64,000 bases of DNA from Chryseobacterium glaciei (GCF_001648155.1 NZ_CP015199.1:1-64000), one strand, 5' to 3'. Positions 47,200-57,473 are shown, counted from the stretch's first letter. Notes: a model not told the origin generated them from the sequence alone. Numbers and translations are program-made.

Positions 47200-47725
47200 A
47201 ATAGGGATATTTGATTCTAGTGACGATTTTATCAAATTCATCAAAAAATTAAATAATACTTAAAAACATTTTCTAAAATTCATTTTAATTAAATAAATAT
47301 TTCAAGTTTTTTAAAAATAAAAGAAAGTATCTATATATAAAACTGTTTTTGTAACGTGAATATTTTTGCGATCAAATTTTAAAAATAAATCATCAAAAAA
47401 ATTCATAAATAACATCGGGCTTATCATTAAAAATAAGATTAGACCAAACAATGAAAAACCCTAATTTTGTATTGGAAAATACATTCACAAATATTTTAAA
47501 CTTATGCTTCAAAATTTAATAGAATAGCTTATCATATTTTTAACAATAACCGTCATGAATTTGGTGTTTAAAGTGAATCAATTACGCAAACAAAATTTTA
47601 ACATTAATTTAACATTCACTTCATGTCATTTTAATCGATTTCGAGCAAAATTTCCATTAATTAGTCTTTTAAAAATCCCTAAAAACTGACATAGCAAGTC
47701 CTAAATTCAGAGGTTTCATATTATA
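47200..47725. promoter_or_regulatory. 500-bp gap dividing the xylan locus
   Basis: No gene. AACAT at 47600-47604 and 47611-47615 repeat the 11-bp spacing seen before the phytase receptor, followed by TTCACTTCAtgtCATTTT, which has the same spacing as at 30449-30466. TAATTTTG at 47462-47469 (plus strand) matches a -7 box but no plus gene follows. The promoter for the GH35 unit must be here, but I cannot point to it. Confidence 0.4.
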
Positions 47726-48778
47726 TTATTTTACTGAAAATTGATAAACTGTTTTTGTTGAATATATTTCTCCTGGTTTAAGCTCAACAGAGGGAAAAGA
47801 ATTCCTGTTTGGTGAGTCCGGAAAATGCTGTGTTTCCAGACAAATTCCTGTCCGTGGGTTATTTTTTCCACCCGTTTTCGTTTCAAATTTTCCATCCAAA
47901 AAATTCCCGGAATAAACCTGAATGCCCGGCTGATCCGTTAATACATCTAGCTTTCTACCTGTTTCTGGATGATAGAGCGAACCTGACAATTTCATTCCAA
48001 TTCCGTTCAAAATCCAGCAATGATCGTAGCCTTTTGCCCGTTGCAACTGTTCATTATCATCATTAATATCTTTTCCGATTGTTTTAAAATTTTTGAAGTC
48101 AAAAGGAGTTCCTGCAACATTTTTAAAATCATTTTCCGGAATAGACGATTTGTTAATGGGAATGAATTGATCGGCATCAAGCTGAAGTTCATGATCGGTA
48201 ATTTCTCGTGAAAAATTCCCCGAAAGATTGAAATATGAATGATGCGTTAAATTGACAATCGTAGGTTGATCCGTCGTTGCTTCATAAGAAATTTCGAGTG
48301 CATTTTGATCTGTTAAAGTATAAAAAACGGCTGTCGTAAGTTGTCCCGGATAACCTTCTTCGCCGTCTTTACTGATGTATGAAAGTTTGATAGTTTGAGA
48401 ATCTGGGATTATTTCTGCGTTCCAAATTTTTGAGAAAAAGCCTTGATCTCCGCCATGTAGATGATTTTCGCCATTATTTTTATTTAGATTAAAATTTTTC
48501 CCATTTAAACTAAATTTTCCATGCGCAATTCTGTTGGCAAATCTTCCGATAATTGCTCCGAAAAAGTAAGAATTTTCATTAAAATAATCTTCAGGATTTA
48601 CAAAACCTAAAACTACATCTTCATAATTTCCTTTCCTGTCAGGAGATGTAAGTGAAATGACGATTCCTCCGTAATTTATGATCTCGACTTTCATTCCATT
48701 TTTATTGGTTACTATATATTTCTTTATTTGGTCGCCGTTTTTTGTTATTCCAAAATCTGAAACTTTAATTTTTTCCAT
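47726..48778 (-). CDS. galM: Aldose 1-epimerase (galactose mutarotase)
   Basis: 350 residues without signal peptide. Mutarotase motifs: ANRIAHGKFSLNG, general acid His in LTHHSYFNL and catalytic base Glu in ICLETQHFPDSPN. It interconverts alpha and beta anomers of sugars; here probably xylose or glucuronate in the cytoplasm, since xylose isomerase prefers one anomer. It lies downstream of GH115 (48 bp) on the same strand. Confidence 0.93.
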   Translation of the reverse strand: MEKIKVSDFGITKNGDQIKKYIVTNKNGMKVEIINYGGIVISLTSPDRKGNYEDVVLGFVNPEDYFNENSYFFGAIIGRFANRIAHGKFSLNGKNFNLNKNNGENHLHGGDQGFFSKIWNAEIIPDSQTIKLSYISKDGEEGYPGQLTTAVFYTLTDQNALEISYEATTDQPTIVNLTHHSYFNLSGNFSREITDHELQLDADQFIPINKSSIPENDFKNVAGTPFDFKNFKTIGKDINDDNEQLQRAKGYDHCWILNGIGMKLSGSLYHPETGRKLDVLTDQPGIQVYSGNFLDGKFETKTGGKNNPRTGICLETQHFPDSPNRNSFPSVELKPGEIYSTKTVYQFSVK

Positions 48779-48826
48779 TTTTTGAGTGATTCTTGGTAAT
48801 TTTTTATGTGAATATTGAATTTTATT

Positions 48827-51340
48827 TTAATTGCTACTTTCGGGAGCTCCCAAATATGAAGGTTTCAATCCACCTGTGTTAATCAGGATTTTTTCTAAAA
48901 CAATTCCTGCTTCTAGCACCTTAAAACGTAAAGTATGTCTACTCGATTTTGTTATGGTATGTTTTGTAGCAGATTTTATAATATGTTCTGACTGCCATTG
49001 TCCCAATTCTCCACGATAATGTTCATTAAAATTGACAATCTGTGGTTTTTCTCCATCAAACGAAATTTCATATCGAAGTCCTTTATTATTGTTAAAATTA
49101 AGCGTTGGAGCGAGTAATAATTGAACCTCAAAAGTTCCTGTTGAAGAGAAATCAACATCATATTCCAGATAGATATTTTCATTTTTTTTTGGATTAATAT
49201 TTTGAGGAAAAGTGGTAATTCCGGATAATGTTTTTCCAAAATCGGGAATGATTTTCCATTGAATTCTGTCTGAATTATTCTGATGTGAAAAATTTTCAGC
49301 TTCAATAGAAATATATCCGTCCTTTTCCTTAAACACTTTATTTTTTTCGCTTTTGGAAACATAAACAACTTCAGGCATCGTATTTTTATCTGGCTGTTGC
49401 CAATTTGTATAACCAATTCTAGTCTGATCCATCATATGTTGCCATTTTCCGTCAGAAATTTTATTGTTGTATTTATCCTGTAAAATAGAATCATATTCAA
49501 AGTTTTTCTTCGCTTTATAGCCAAAATCATTAGCTTTTATATCTTTTTTAGAGGCTAACTGATGGTTTTTTGCCACATTAAAATAAAGCTCATACAAATT
49601 ACTGCAGGCATCGATCGGATAAAGAACCAATTGAAAATAAGCATCTTTATATTCATTAGGAATCTCGTTGTAAAGCCTGTTTGCATCGAGTGATAATTTT
49701 TGATAATCATTTACAACCGTTTCAAATTCATTATAATTTTCAAGACTGTAAGTTTCAGAATTTAAGGTTTCGGGAGTTACGCGACGATTGTATTTTGCGT
49801 ATAAATTGATCATTCTTGCGATTTCTTTAGAATATTTTTCGCCAAACTGTTCTGAACTCCATTTTTCAGTGTATTCTAAAAGATTGTCAGCATTGAATTG
49901 CTTTGGATTCCAAGCCATATCCATAAAGAAATTAATTGGAAATTCCATTGGCTTCAAATCTCCCACGTTTACCACCCAGAGCTTATTTACTTCATGTTCA
50001 TAAGTCAAATTCATTTGCTCCCAAACTCTTTGAATCGGACTGATATTGATCCATTTAGAATTTCTCGGTCCGCCCACATAATCAAAATGATAATACATCC
50101 CGTAACCGCCTTTGTGTAAGGGTTTAGATAGATTGGGGAGCTTTCGGACATTCCCCCAATTGTCATCACAAAACAATAAAATAACATCATCCGGAACGCG
50201 CATTCCTTCATCATAATAATCCTGAACCTCTTTATACAAAGCCCAAACCTGGGATGTTTTTTCTGCTTTTTTTCCTGTAACTTTTTCTATGATTTTTCGT
50301 TGATCCTTTACAATATTCTCCAAAAGCGAAATATTGGTTTTATCTCCCATTGCCTCATCTCCCTCACCACGCATTCCAACTGTGACAAGCTTTTCCCAGT
50401 TTTTACTTCGTTCGATTCCTGATTTCCAGAATTGTTGAAGAATGTCCGAATTTTTAGTGTAATCCCAAATATTCGGTAAATTATTCTTTTTGATGTATCG
50501 ATGCCAGTCGGTTTGTGCCAATGCCATTGGTTCGTGGTGTGAAGTTCCCATGATAATTCCCATTTCATCAGCCAGTATTCCGTTTTCGGGATCATCGTCA
50601 TAGAAAGCTTTTCCCCACATTGCAGGCCAAATGTAATTTCCTTTTAAGCGAAGAATTAATTCAAAAACTTTTTCGTAAAACTTAGAATTAATACCTCCAA
50701 AAGTTGCTATTGCCCAACTTCCCAACGAAGGTTCTTCATCATTTAGGAAAATTCCGCGATATTCTACGGCAGGCTCATCGTCGGTGTAAATTCCATTTTT
50801 AAAATAGAGATTTTCCTTTTGCTTAACGGGAACATCCGCCCAATAATACCACGGCGAAACACCAATTTGCTTTGAAAATTCATAAATTCCGTAAATAGTT
50901 CCACGCTTGTCACTTCCTGCGATAACAATCACTTCTGAAACTCCATTGAAATCTTTTATATTCCGAATGATAAATTTTTCACGTTTCCCTTTTAGTTCAT
51001 TTTCATTAATTTTTTTCTTTTTGATCAATTCATCAATCACCGAATTTGTACCCACAGTTCCAATGATAATCAATGGAGATTTAGAAGTTGAAATTTGATT
51101 TAAAAGATCTGGAAAATCACCCGTTACTTTCTGAAAATCAGCCTGAAGATTATGTATTGCTCTTAAAATTCCCTTATCAATTCCTTTGTCTGAATAGAAT
51201 GAAATTTTTGTCGATTTATCTTTCAACAGAATAGTTTCTGAACTTTTTTCTGTAGTAATAAATGGCTGTGTAGATTTTATCTTAATTCCAAAGAATAAAA
51301 TGAAAACCGACATTGTAATTGACTTAAATAAAGAATTCAT
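48827..51340 (-). CDS. GH115 alpha-glucuronidase
   Basis: 837 residues with an N-terminal signal. GH115 features: YRGIFLNDEEP, NYIWPAMWGKAF, GMRGEGDEAMG and DDVILLFCDDNWGN, followed by a helical domain and a C-terminal beta-sandwich (from about 690, YISIEAENFS). GH115 removes (methyl)glucuronate from internal as well as terminal xylose residues of long chains, unlike GH67. So this locus can strip uronate both before and after xylanase action. Confidence 0.94.
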   Translation of the reverse strand: MNSLFKSITMSVFILFFGIKIKSTQPFITTEKSSETILLKDKSTKISFYSDKGIDKGILRAIHNLQADFQKVTGDFPDLLNQISTSKSPLIIIGTVGTNSVIDELIKKKKINENELKGKREKFIIRNIKDFNGVSEVIVIAGSDKRGTIYGIYEFSKQIGVSPWYYWADVPVKQKENLYFKNGIYTDDEPAVEYRGIFLNDEEPSLGSWAIATFGGINSKFYEKVFELILRLKGNYIWPAMWGKAFYDDDPENGILADEMGIIMGTSHHEPMALAQTDWHRYIKKNNLPNIWDYTKNSDILQQFWKSGIERSKNWEKLVTVGMRGEGDEAMGDKTNISLLENIVKDQRKIIEKVTGKKAEKTSQVWALYKEVQDYYDEGMRVPDDVILLFCDDNWGNVRKLPNLSKPLHKGGYGMYYHFDYVGGPRNSKWINISPIQRVWEQMNLTYEHEVNKLWVVNVGDLKPMEFPINFFMDMAWNPKQFNADNLLEYTEKWSSEQFGEKYSKEIARMINLYAKYNRRVTPETLNSETYSLENYNEFETVVNDYQKLSLDANRLYNEIPNEYKDAYFQLVLYPIDACSNLYELYFNVAKNHQLASKKDIKANDFGYKAKKNFEYDSILQDKYNNKISDGKWQHMMDQTRIGYTNWQQPDKNTMPEVVYVSKSEKNKVFKEKDGYISIEAENFSHQNNSDRIQWKIIPDFGKTLSGITTFPQNINPKKNENIYLEYDVDFSSTGTFEVQLLLAPTLNFNNNKGLRYEISFDGEKPQIVNFNEHYRGELGQWQSEHIIKSATKHTITKSSRHTLRFKVLEAGIVLEKILINTGGLKPSYLGAPESSN

Positions 51341-51369
51341 ACTATTAAATTTGTGAATTAATAAAAAAA

Positions 51370-53058
51370 TTAAGGCTGAATATCATTCGATAAAGTTGAA
51401 TATAAACCAATCAAACTGCCTGTAAAACCACCTGCAACATCTGTTGATAATATGTCACCCGAAACCTTTCCACCTAGATTGATGAAATTATTTCCGTCCA
51501 AAGAATAATTAAATTGATAATCATCACCTTGAGCAACAACCTGAAGTTTTATATTTTTCGAAACTGAAATTTTTTCACTTTTAATAAGAGTGGAATTTCC
51601 TTTTTCTGTTCTTTCCAATACCAAATAGAAGTCTTTATCTTTTTTTGTCAATCCAAAAACATAATTAAAATTTTCACTTTGATAACAAGTAATTCCGGCT
51701 AAATCTTTTCCTGATTTTGGCTTAAAATCTAAATTCACCGTTGCTTCAAAAGAAGCGTGTTGTTGCCTATGAAATAATGCAGAAACAGGAGCTTTCGCTT
51801 TAATATTAGTTGTGAAAGGATTAATTTTCACTCCATTTTTAGTCACATTTACAAAATTTTCTCTTGAACCTCGCATGGCAATCCATTGATCGTCCAATTT
51901 ATTGTTTAAATTATCGGAAAAAGTGAAATTTCCGTTCAGGAAAAATCCGTTTTGACCTGTTTGGTTTTTAACTCCGTTTGGCATTTTTACTTTTGGTTTC
52001 ATGGGAACCAAACCGTTTTGGAAAACAGGATATGTTCCACTCCAATCTACGGGAAGAATAAAGGTTTCGCGACCCGTATTTACACGATTTTTTTCATTAG
52101 GACGGATGCCAAGAAATACCCCGTAATACTTTCCATCAGGAGTTTCTACTAAGTCTGCGTGACCTGCCCAATCTACTTTATCTTTTCTGTCTTTGGGAAA
52201 ATATCTCTGAGTCAAAATAGGGTTATTTTCAGCAGGAATAAACGGACCTTTCGGACTGTCACTCATAAAAATTACTTCGCTGTGATTGCCTCCCGTTCCA
52301 CCTTCCGCACACATTAGAAAATATTTTCCATTCTTTTTGTAAAGATGCGGCCCTTCGATCCAGATTGGTTTTTGAGTGATATCTACTCCACCATTCACAA
52401 TGATTTTATCGCTTCCGGCAACAACTTGGTCTTTTTCCAAATCATAATCCCAGATCTTGATCACGCGGTGACCGCTATATTGTTCGGTTCCTTTTGGTGG
52501 CGCGTCATTATGAACGATGTATGCTTTTCCGTTATCATCAAAGAAAATAGACGTGTCGATTCCATCAAAATTCAGTTTTTGAACTTCGCTCCAGCCTTTT
52601 TTTGGATCTTTTGTTTTTACCATCATATTTCCTATTCCGTTCGCAATCTGAGTGGTAACCATGTAAAAAGTGTCGTTATATTGATTATACTTGATATCAG
52701 GAGCATAAATTCCTTCCGAAAATCCAGCTTTTTCTACTTTCAATTGAGAAGGCCGATTCAACACATGACCGATTTGTTTCCAATTCACCAAATCGTTAGA
52801 ATGAAAAATCGGAACTCCCGGAAACATTGAAAATGAAGAATTTACCAAATAATAATCGTTTCCTTTTCTTGTAATACTCGGATCGGGATAGCAGCCCTGA
52901 AGAATTGGAGAATAGAATTCATCTTCTTTGAGAGGATTTTCTGTGTAAATTTTGTCATTTCCTTTGTAAATAAAATCTGAGAAAATTTGTGCCGAACTAT
53001 TTCCAAATAAAAATAAAACAGCAGCTGCAAAAAGAGATTTGGTAAGATGGGTTTTCAT
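51370..53058 (-). CDS. GH43 beta-xylosidase/arabinofuranosidase, exported
   Basis: 562 residues. Signal peptide MKTHLTKSLFAAAVLFLFGNS; GH43 propeller with catalytic base Asp in GCYPDPSITRKG, VNSSFSMFPGVPIFHS, and general acid Glu in WIEGPHLYKK; a C-terminal beta-sandwich of GH43_C2 type from about 375. It releases xylose or arabinose from the ends or branches of xylo-oligomers in the periplasm. 30 bp downstream of it the GH115 gene starts, so they are cotranscribed. Confidence 0.93.
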   Translation of the reverse strand: MKTHLTKSLFAAAVLFLFGNSSAQIFSDFIYKGNDKIYTENPLKEDEFYSPILQGCYPDPSITRKGNDYYLVNSSFSMFPGVPIFHSNDLVNWKQIGHVLNRPSQLKVEKAGFSEGIYAPDIKYNQYNDTFYMVTTQIANGIGNMMVKTKDPKKGWSEVQKLNFDGIDTSIFFDDNGKAYIVHNDAPPKGTEQYSGHRVIKIWDYDLEKDQVVAGSDKIIVNGGVDITQKPIWIEGPHLYKKNGKYFLMCAEGGTGGNHSEVIFMSDSPKGPFIPAENNPILTQRYFPKDRKDKVDWAGHADLVETPDGKYYGVFLGIRPNEKNRVNTGRETFILPVDWSGTYPVFQNGLVPMKPKVKMPNGVKNQTGQNGFFLNGNFTFSDNLNNKLDDQWIAMRGSRENFVNVTKNGVKINPFTTNIKAKAPVSALFHRQQHASFEATVNLDFKPKSGKDLAGITCYQSENFNYVFGLTKKDKDFYLVLERTEKGNSTLIKSEKISVSKNIKLQVVAQGDDYQFNYSLDGNNFINLGGKVSGDILSTDVAGGFTGSLIGLYSTLSNDIQP

Positions 53059-53243
53059 AGTATTTTGTGATTATGGTAAGGAAAAATTTAGTTTACATTT
53101 AAAAATCACTTATTTCTTATAACCTTTCATTTTTACGTAGAAATAAGTGATCTAGATTTAATTCAAACTGAAAAAACAAGGTCTAGTCAAGCAAAAAAAT
53201 GAATGACCTTATTTGGTAACTATATAAAATGATTGTAATTAAT

Positions 53244-54059
53244 TTACACTCCACTGAAAGCACTGAAACCACCATCAACAGGCAATAAAGCACCAGTAAT
53301 AAAACTTGCAGCATCCGAACAAAGGAACTGTACAGCTCCGTTTAATTCTTCGGCATCTCCGAAACGTCCCATTGGAGTTTTTGCGATGACTTTTTTGCTT
53401 CGATCCGTTAAAGAACCGTCCGGATTTAATAAAATTGCCCGGTTTTGATCTCCAATAAAAAATCCCGGAGCAATCGCATTGACACGAATTTTATCACCAA
53501 ATTTCAAGGCTACATCTGATGCCAGCCATTGCGTAAAATTGGTAATCGCTGATTTTGCAGCAGAATATCCTGCCACTCTTGTGATCGCAGAATACGCCGC
53601 CATCGAAGAAATATTGACAATACTTCCACTTCCCTGTTCTGCCATTACTTTTCCGAAAACATAACTTGGATAAACGGTTCCGTTGATGTTGAGATTGGTT
53701 ACCTCATCCCATCCATCCAAATTTTGATCGAAAAATGACTGATCCGGAGAAAGTGTAGCCGTAGGAATATTTCCGCCCGCAATGTTGAGCAGGATGTCTA
53801 TTTTACCATATTTTTCGAGGATCTTTTTTGATGCTGATTCAAGACTTTCGATGTTCATTACATTGGCTTCAACGGCAAAAGCTTCACCTCCAGATTCTGT
53901 TAATTCTTTTACACGAACATCTAATGTTTCCTGATTTCGTCCCAAAGCCACTACTTTTGCACCTGCTTTAATGAAACTTTTGGCAAGAGTTCCCCCTAAA
54001 ACGCCGGAAGCTCCTGTGATGACTGCGACTTTGTCTTTTATGCTGAATATTTCGTTCAT
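53244..54059 (-). CDS. SDR-type D-fructuronate (mannonate) reductase
   Basis: 271 residues, short-chain dehydrogenase: TGASGVLGG cofactor loop, NIAGG, Ser151/Ser152, Tyr165 and Lys169 (YSAAK). It lies 98 bp after uxuA, which fits reduction of fructuronate to mannonate. The usual UxuB is of another family; an SDR in this place is known in other bacteria such as Bacillus (YjmF). The assignment rests on context. Confidence 0.85.
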   Translation of the reverse strand: MNEIFSIKDKVAVITGASGVLGGTLAKSFIKAGAKVVALGRNQETLDVRVKELTESGGEAFAVEANVMNIESLESASKKILEKYGKIDILLNIAGGNIPTATLSPDQSFFDQNLDGWDEVTNLNINGTVYPSYVFGKVMAEQGSGSIVNISSMAAYSAITRVAGYSAAKSAITNFTQWLASDVALKFGDKIRVNAIAPGFFIGDQNRAILLNPDGSLTDRSKKVIAKTPMGRFGDAEELNGAVQFLCSDAASFITGALLPVDGGFSAFSGV

Positions 54060-54111
54060 TGTATTTTAGTTGTTGGTTGATGGTTGATCGTTTTTTAATC
54101 TTATAGATTTG

Positions 54112-54155
54112 ATAGGATTGGCATCCTAATCTATTTTAACCGTCCCTTCGATACT
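54112..54155. repeat. Two-hairpin spacer repeat, family 2 copy 3
   Basis: AGGATTGGCATCCT then GTCCCTTCGATAC; degenerate second hairpin. Confidence 0.55.
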
Positions 54156-54156
54156 T

Positions 54157-55332
54157 TTAATTTGATTTTATTTCGGTTTTTACTGCTGCCATTACGCCTT
54201 CAATTTGTCCGAGAGCAAGCATTCTTCCCAAAAATGAATAGCCGGGATTATAGCCTTTATCAATATCATCAGTTAATAATCGACCGTGATCGATACGCAT
54301 TGGTAAGGTTGGATTTTCTTTTTCAAATATTCGAATGACTTCGATAATTTTTCCTCTGCCTTCTAAATGATGAGCTTCGATGAAATCTCCGTTTTCGAAA
54401 ACATTGGTGCTTCTGAGGTGAACGAATTTTGTACGGGAAGCGTATTTTTGAGCCAATTTCGGAACGTCGTTTTGGAGTCCCGCGCTTAAAGAACCTGTGC
54501 AGAAAGTCAGCCCGTTGTGGGGATTGTCGACGGCATTTAAAAACCAATCGATGTCTTCTTCACAAGTCACAATTCTTGGTAAACCTAATAAAGCAAACGG
54601 TGGATCATCGGGATGTACACACATTTGGATATTCCATTTTTCACAGATAGGCATTATTTTTTCGAGGAAATATTTCATGTTTTGACGAAGTTGGTCTTTA
54701 TCAATTCCGTCATATAAAGCCAATAAACTTTTAAAAATAGCTACCGGGTTTTGATCGCCTTCTTTAATATTTCCGTTGACGAAGCCTTGTGTTTTAACGA
54801 TAATTGAATCAATTAAATCGCTTTTTTCCTCTTCAGTGATTGTCTTTTTTAATTCTTCAACTTTAGCAAGAATTTCAGGAGTATAGTCTTTTTCTGCTCC
54901 TTGTCTTTCTAAAATGTAAATTTCAAAATAAGCAAATTTGGCTTTGTCAAAATATAAAGATGACGAACCGTCTTCCCATTGATGAAAAAGATCGGTACGC
55001 GCCCAATCGAGAACGGGCATAAAGTTGTAACAAACGGTTGTAACTCCTGCTTTTCCTAAGTTTTCAAGACTTTTAATGTAGTTTTCGATCAATTGATCTC
55101 TATTTTCATCTCCATATTTTATAGATTCGCTTACGGGAAGGCTTTCTACGACCGACCAGCGAAGTCCGAAACTTTCGATATAATTTTTATATTCATTAAT
55201 GGCTTCCAAAGACCAGATTTCTCCATTCGAAACGTCATGAAGCGCCGAAACAATGCCTTCAACACCGATCTGACGAAGCATATTGAGTTTAATCTTATCT
55301 TTTTTACCAAACCAACGCCATGTTTTTTCCAT
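54157..55332 (-). CDS. uxuA: Mannonate dehydratase
   Basis: 391 residues, UxuA family TIM barrel. Start MEKTWRWFGKKDK with the RWFG motif, GIVSALHDV, YNFMPVLDWARTDL, metal/substrate residues in CVHPDDPP, FCTGSLS and RIDHGRLL. It dehydrates D-mannonate to 2-keto-3-deoxygluconate, with Fe2+ or Mn2+. It handles glucuronate from the GH67 and GH115 enzymes. Uronate isomerase (uxaC) is not in this window. Confidence 0.96.
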   Translation of the reverse strand: MEKTWRWFGKKDKIKLNMLRQIGVEGIVSALHDVSNGEIWSLEAINEYKNYIESFGLRWSVVESLPVSESIKYGDENRDQLIENYIKSLENLGKAGVTTVCYNFMPVLDWARTDLFHQWEDGSSSLYFDKAKFAYFEIYILERQGAEKDYTPEILAKVEELKKTITEEEKSDLIDSIIVKTQGFVNGNIKEGDQNPVAIFKSLLALYDGIDKDQLRQNMKYFLEKIMPICEKWNIQMCVHPDDPPFALLGLPRIVTCEEDIDWFLNAVDNPHNGLTFCTGSLSAGLQNDVPKLAQKYASRTKFVHLRSTNVFENGDFIEAHHLEGRGKIIEVIRIFEKENPTLPMRIDHGRLLTDDIDKGYNPGYSFLGRMLALGQIEGVMAAVKTEIKSN

Positions 55333-55394
55333 AATTTTTGATTTTTAAATTTTATCTAAACTTTTTTGAATATCTGCTTTAATAATATTTTTTT

Positions 55395-55440
55395 AACGCA
55401 AAGTCCGCAAAGTTTTTTTTTTTATTTTTAAGCATCTTGT
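55395..55440. repeat. Spacer repeat, family 1 copy 3 (left half)
   Basis: AACGCAAAGTCCGCAAAG followed by a T run; the right half of the family is not conserved here. Confidence 0.5.
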
Positions 55441-55518
55441 TCATTAAACAAAGCAGGCGGGAATGAATCGCCCACTTTGTTGCTGATATGAATGTAAAAA
55501 TTTTATTTTAAAATCTAT

Positions 55519-57462
55519 CTAATATCCGGGATTTTGATAAGCTGCCAATTCTGAAGAACTCATATCCATGGCATCCATCTGTCCTTGAGGGATCGGTCTT
55601 AAATACAGATAATTCGGTATATTTCTGGTGTACGTCTGAGCGGTATGATTTCCCACTGCTGTTCCGCCAATGCTGTATGTTTTTGCGATATCACTCCATC
55701 TTTGGGTTCGTACCAAATCAAACCATCTGTAACCTTCGCCATAATATTCTCTTGATCTTTCAGCTAAAATATAGTCGATTGTAATGGTTGAAGGCGTTGC
55801 AGCGATCATTGCACCACTGTTATCTTCTATTTTTGCTACATTTCCGTTGTTGTCCCAACGCCATTTTCCGGCTCTAGCTCTGATCACATTAAGTAAATCT
55901 CTTGGGCTCATTGCTCCGGAAGCTCCTTTTACCGCTGCTTCTGCTGCTATGAAATAGAATTCTGAGAATTTTGCAATAGGAAACGGACGTGTAATTCCTC
56001 CATTTGGCTGTCCAAGTCCAGTTCCGTTATCGGTTCTGTAGGTTCCTATTTTCCAAAGATTTGGATAGGCGTATCTGCTGATTCCGCTTGGAGCGATCAC
56101 ATAATCTGCTCTTCCCGGAAGAACACCTGCGCCGACATTGCTTTTGTAAACTGAATTAGAATAATCAATAGTTTGTGCCGGATCGTCATTTAAGAACGTA
56201 AGAATCGCGCTTCCCGGCTGTACAGGTAATCCGTTGGCATTGTATAATGTTGGCGTTGAAATTCCGGCTTTGTTCCAGTTTCCGCGGAAAGTTGTTACAA
56301 AAGTACCGTCATATCTTGAATCCTGCGTTTTATTAGCAAATGTATTTTTCACCACTTCAATGGTTGGAGCCATCGTTTTCCAAGGTCTTCCGTAAGCCTG
56401 AGCAGCTTCTCTTTGTACAGTTCTGATAGGAGAACCTGTCCATAATGGGCTTTGAGAACTTTCAAGAAACGTATAATCCCAAGTCGTCATCCAAACTGCA
56501 AAATTTCCGGGAGAAGATCCTGTGTTGTAGGAATGGCTTGATCCATCATAATATTCGCTTGATTCTGTGTGATCTGCATAAAGAAGCATTTCCTTATTTC
56601 TATCATTTTGAGCTAAATTCACATCATAATACGTTGACTGTAAACCGTATGCTCCCGGTGCATTGATGCCTTCCAACGCAATATCATAAGCTTGTTGGAA
56701 ATACCATTGCGGATTGTGACCGTTGGGATCTACTCTATCCGTCTGAGGATAGGTCGGAATTCCGTTTGGATTCTGAAGCCACCATCCATAAGTAAGATAA
56801 GCTTTAGCCAAAAACAATCTTGCAACAGTTTTCGTAACTCCGCCTGTAACACGAGCGCCAACAGGCAGATCCTGAACAGCTTTTATTAAATCCGGAAATA
56901 TTACTTTAGTATAAACCTCAGAAACTGTATTTCTTTTTGAACCTCTGAAAGTACTGATATTGAAAGTCAATTCTCCTGAACCCAAGTCTAAAGGAACTCC
57001 TCCAAATGTCTGAGCCAACATAAAATAATCAAATGCTCTGAAGAATCTTGCTTCTGCAATAATAGCATCCGAGACACCAACTCCAGAACCTTTTTGAATA
57101 ACTCCGTTGGCGGTATTGATATTTCTGAAAGCATTATTCCACAAAACATCGGCACGGCTGGAAGAAGGTGTTAAATTTCCCGCTCCGGACATGTCCATAT
57201 CCTTGAAATTATTGTCTCCGGCGTGACCGTAAGTGTATTCGTCGGTTCCTGTTTCGCAGGCATTTAACCAATATCCATTTCCGTAAATGTATCGTAAATG
57301 GGCGTACATCGAGGTAACTCCTCCTAAAACTCCTGATTCGGTCTCAAAATATTCCGGTGTATAAATATTTCTCGGTTCTTCTTCCAATATATCTGAACAG
57401 CTTGAAAGTACTACGGTGCATAGCAAAATTTTTGCGGCTGTATTTATTCTGAACTTTTTCAT
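55519..57462 (-). CDS. SusD-like glycan-binding lipoprotein
   Basis: 647 residues. Lipoprotein signal with lipobox VLSSCSD, SusD/RagB helical repeat architecture (FFRAFDYFMLAQTFGGVPL typical, C-terminal ILAERSREYYGEGYRWFDL in part). It sits on the cell surface on top of SusC and captures xylan chains. It lies 11 bp after the susC gene. Somewhat longer than average (about 550). Confidence 0.93.
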   Translation of the reverse strand: MKKFRINTAAKILLCTVVLSSCSDILEEEPRNIYTPEYFETESGVLGGVTSMYAHLRYIYGNGYWLNACETGTDEYTYGHAGDNNFKDMDMSGAGNLTPSSSRADVLWNNAFRNINTANGVIQKGSGVGVSDAIIAEARFFRAFDYFMLAQTFGGVPLDLGSGELTFNISTFRGSKRNTVSEVYTKVIFPDLIKAVQDLPVGARVTGGVTKTVARLFLAKAYLTYGWWLQNPNGIPTYPQTDRVDPNGHNPQWYFQQAYDIALEGINAPGAYGLQSTYYDVNLAQNDRNKEMLLYADHTESSEYYDGSSHSYNTGSSPGNFAVWMTTWDYTFLESSQSPLWTGSPIRTVQREAAQAYGRPWKTMAPTIEVVKNTFANKTQDSRYDGTFVTTFRGNWNKAGISTPTLYNANGLPVQPGSAILTFLNDDPAQTIDYSNSVYKSNVGAGVLPGRADYVIAPSGISRYAYPNLWKIGTYRTDNGTGLGQPNGGITRPFPIAKFSEFYFIAAEAAVKGASGAMSPRDLLNVIRARAGKWRWDNNGNVAKIEDNSGAMIAATPSTITIDYILAERSREYYGEGYRWFDLVRTQRWSDIAKTYSIGGTAVGNHTAQTYTRNIPNYLYLRPIPQGQMDAMDMSSSELAAYQNPGY

Positions 57463-57473
57463 TTGATTAATTT

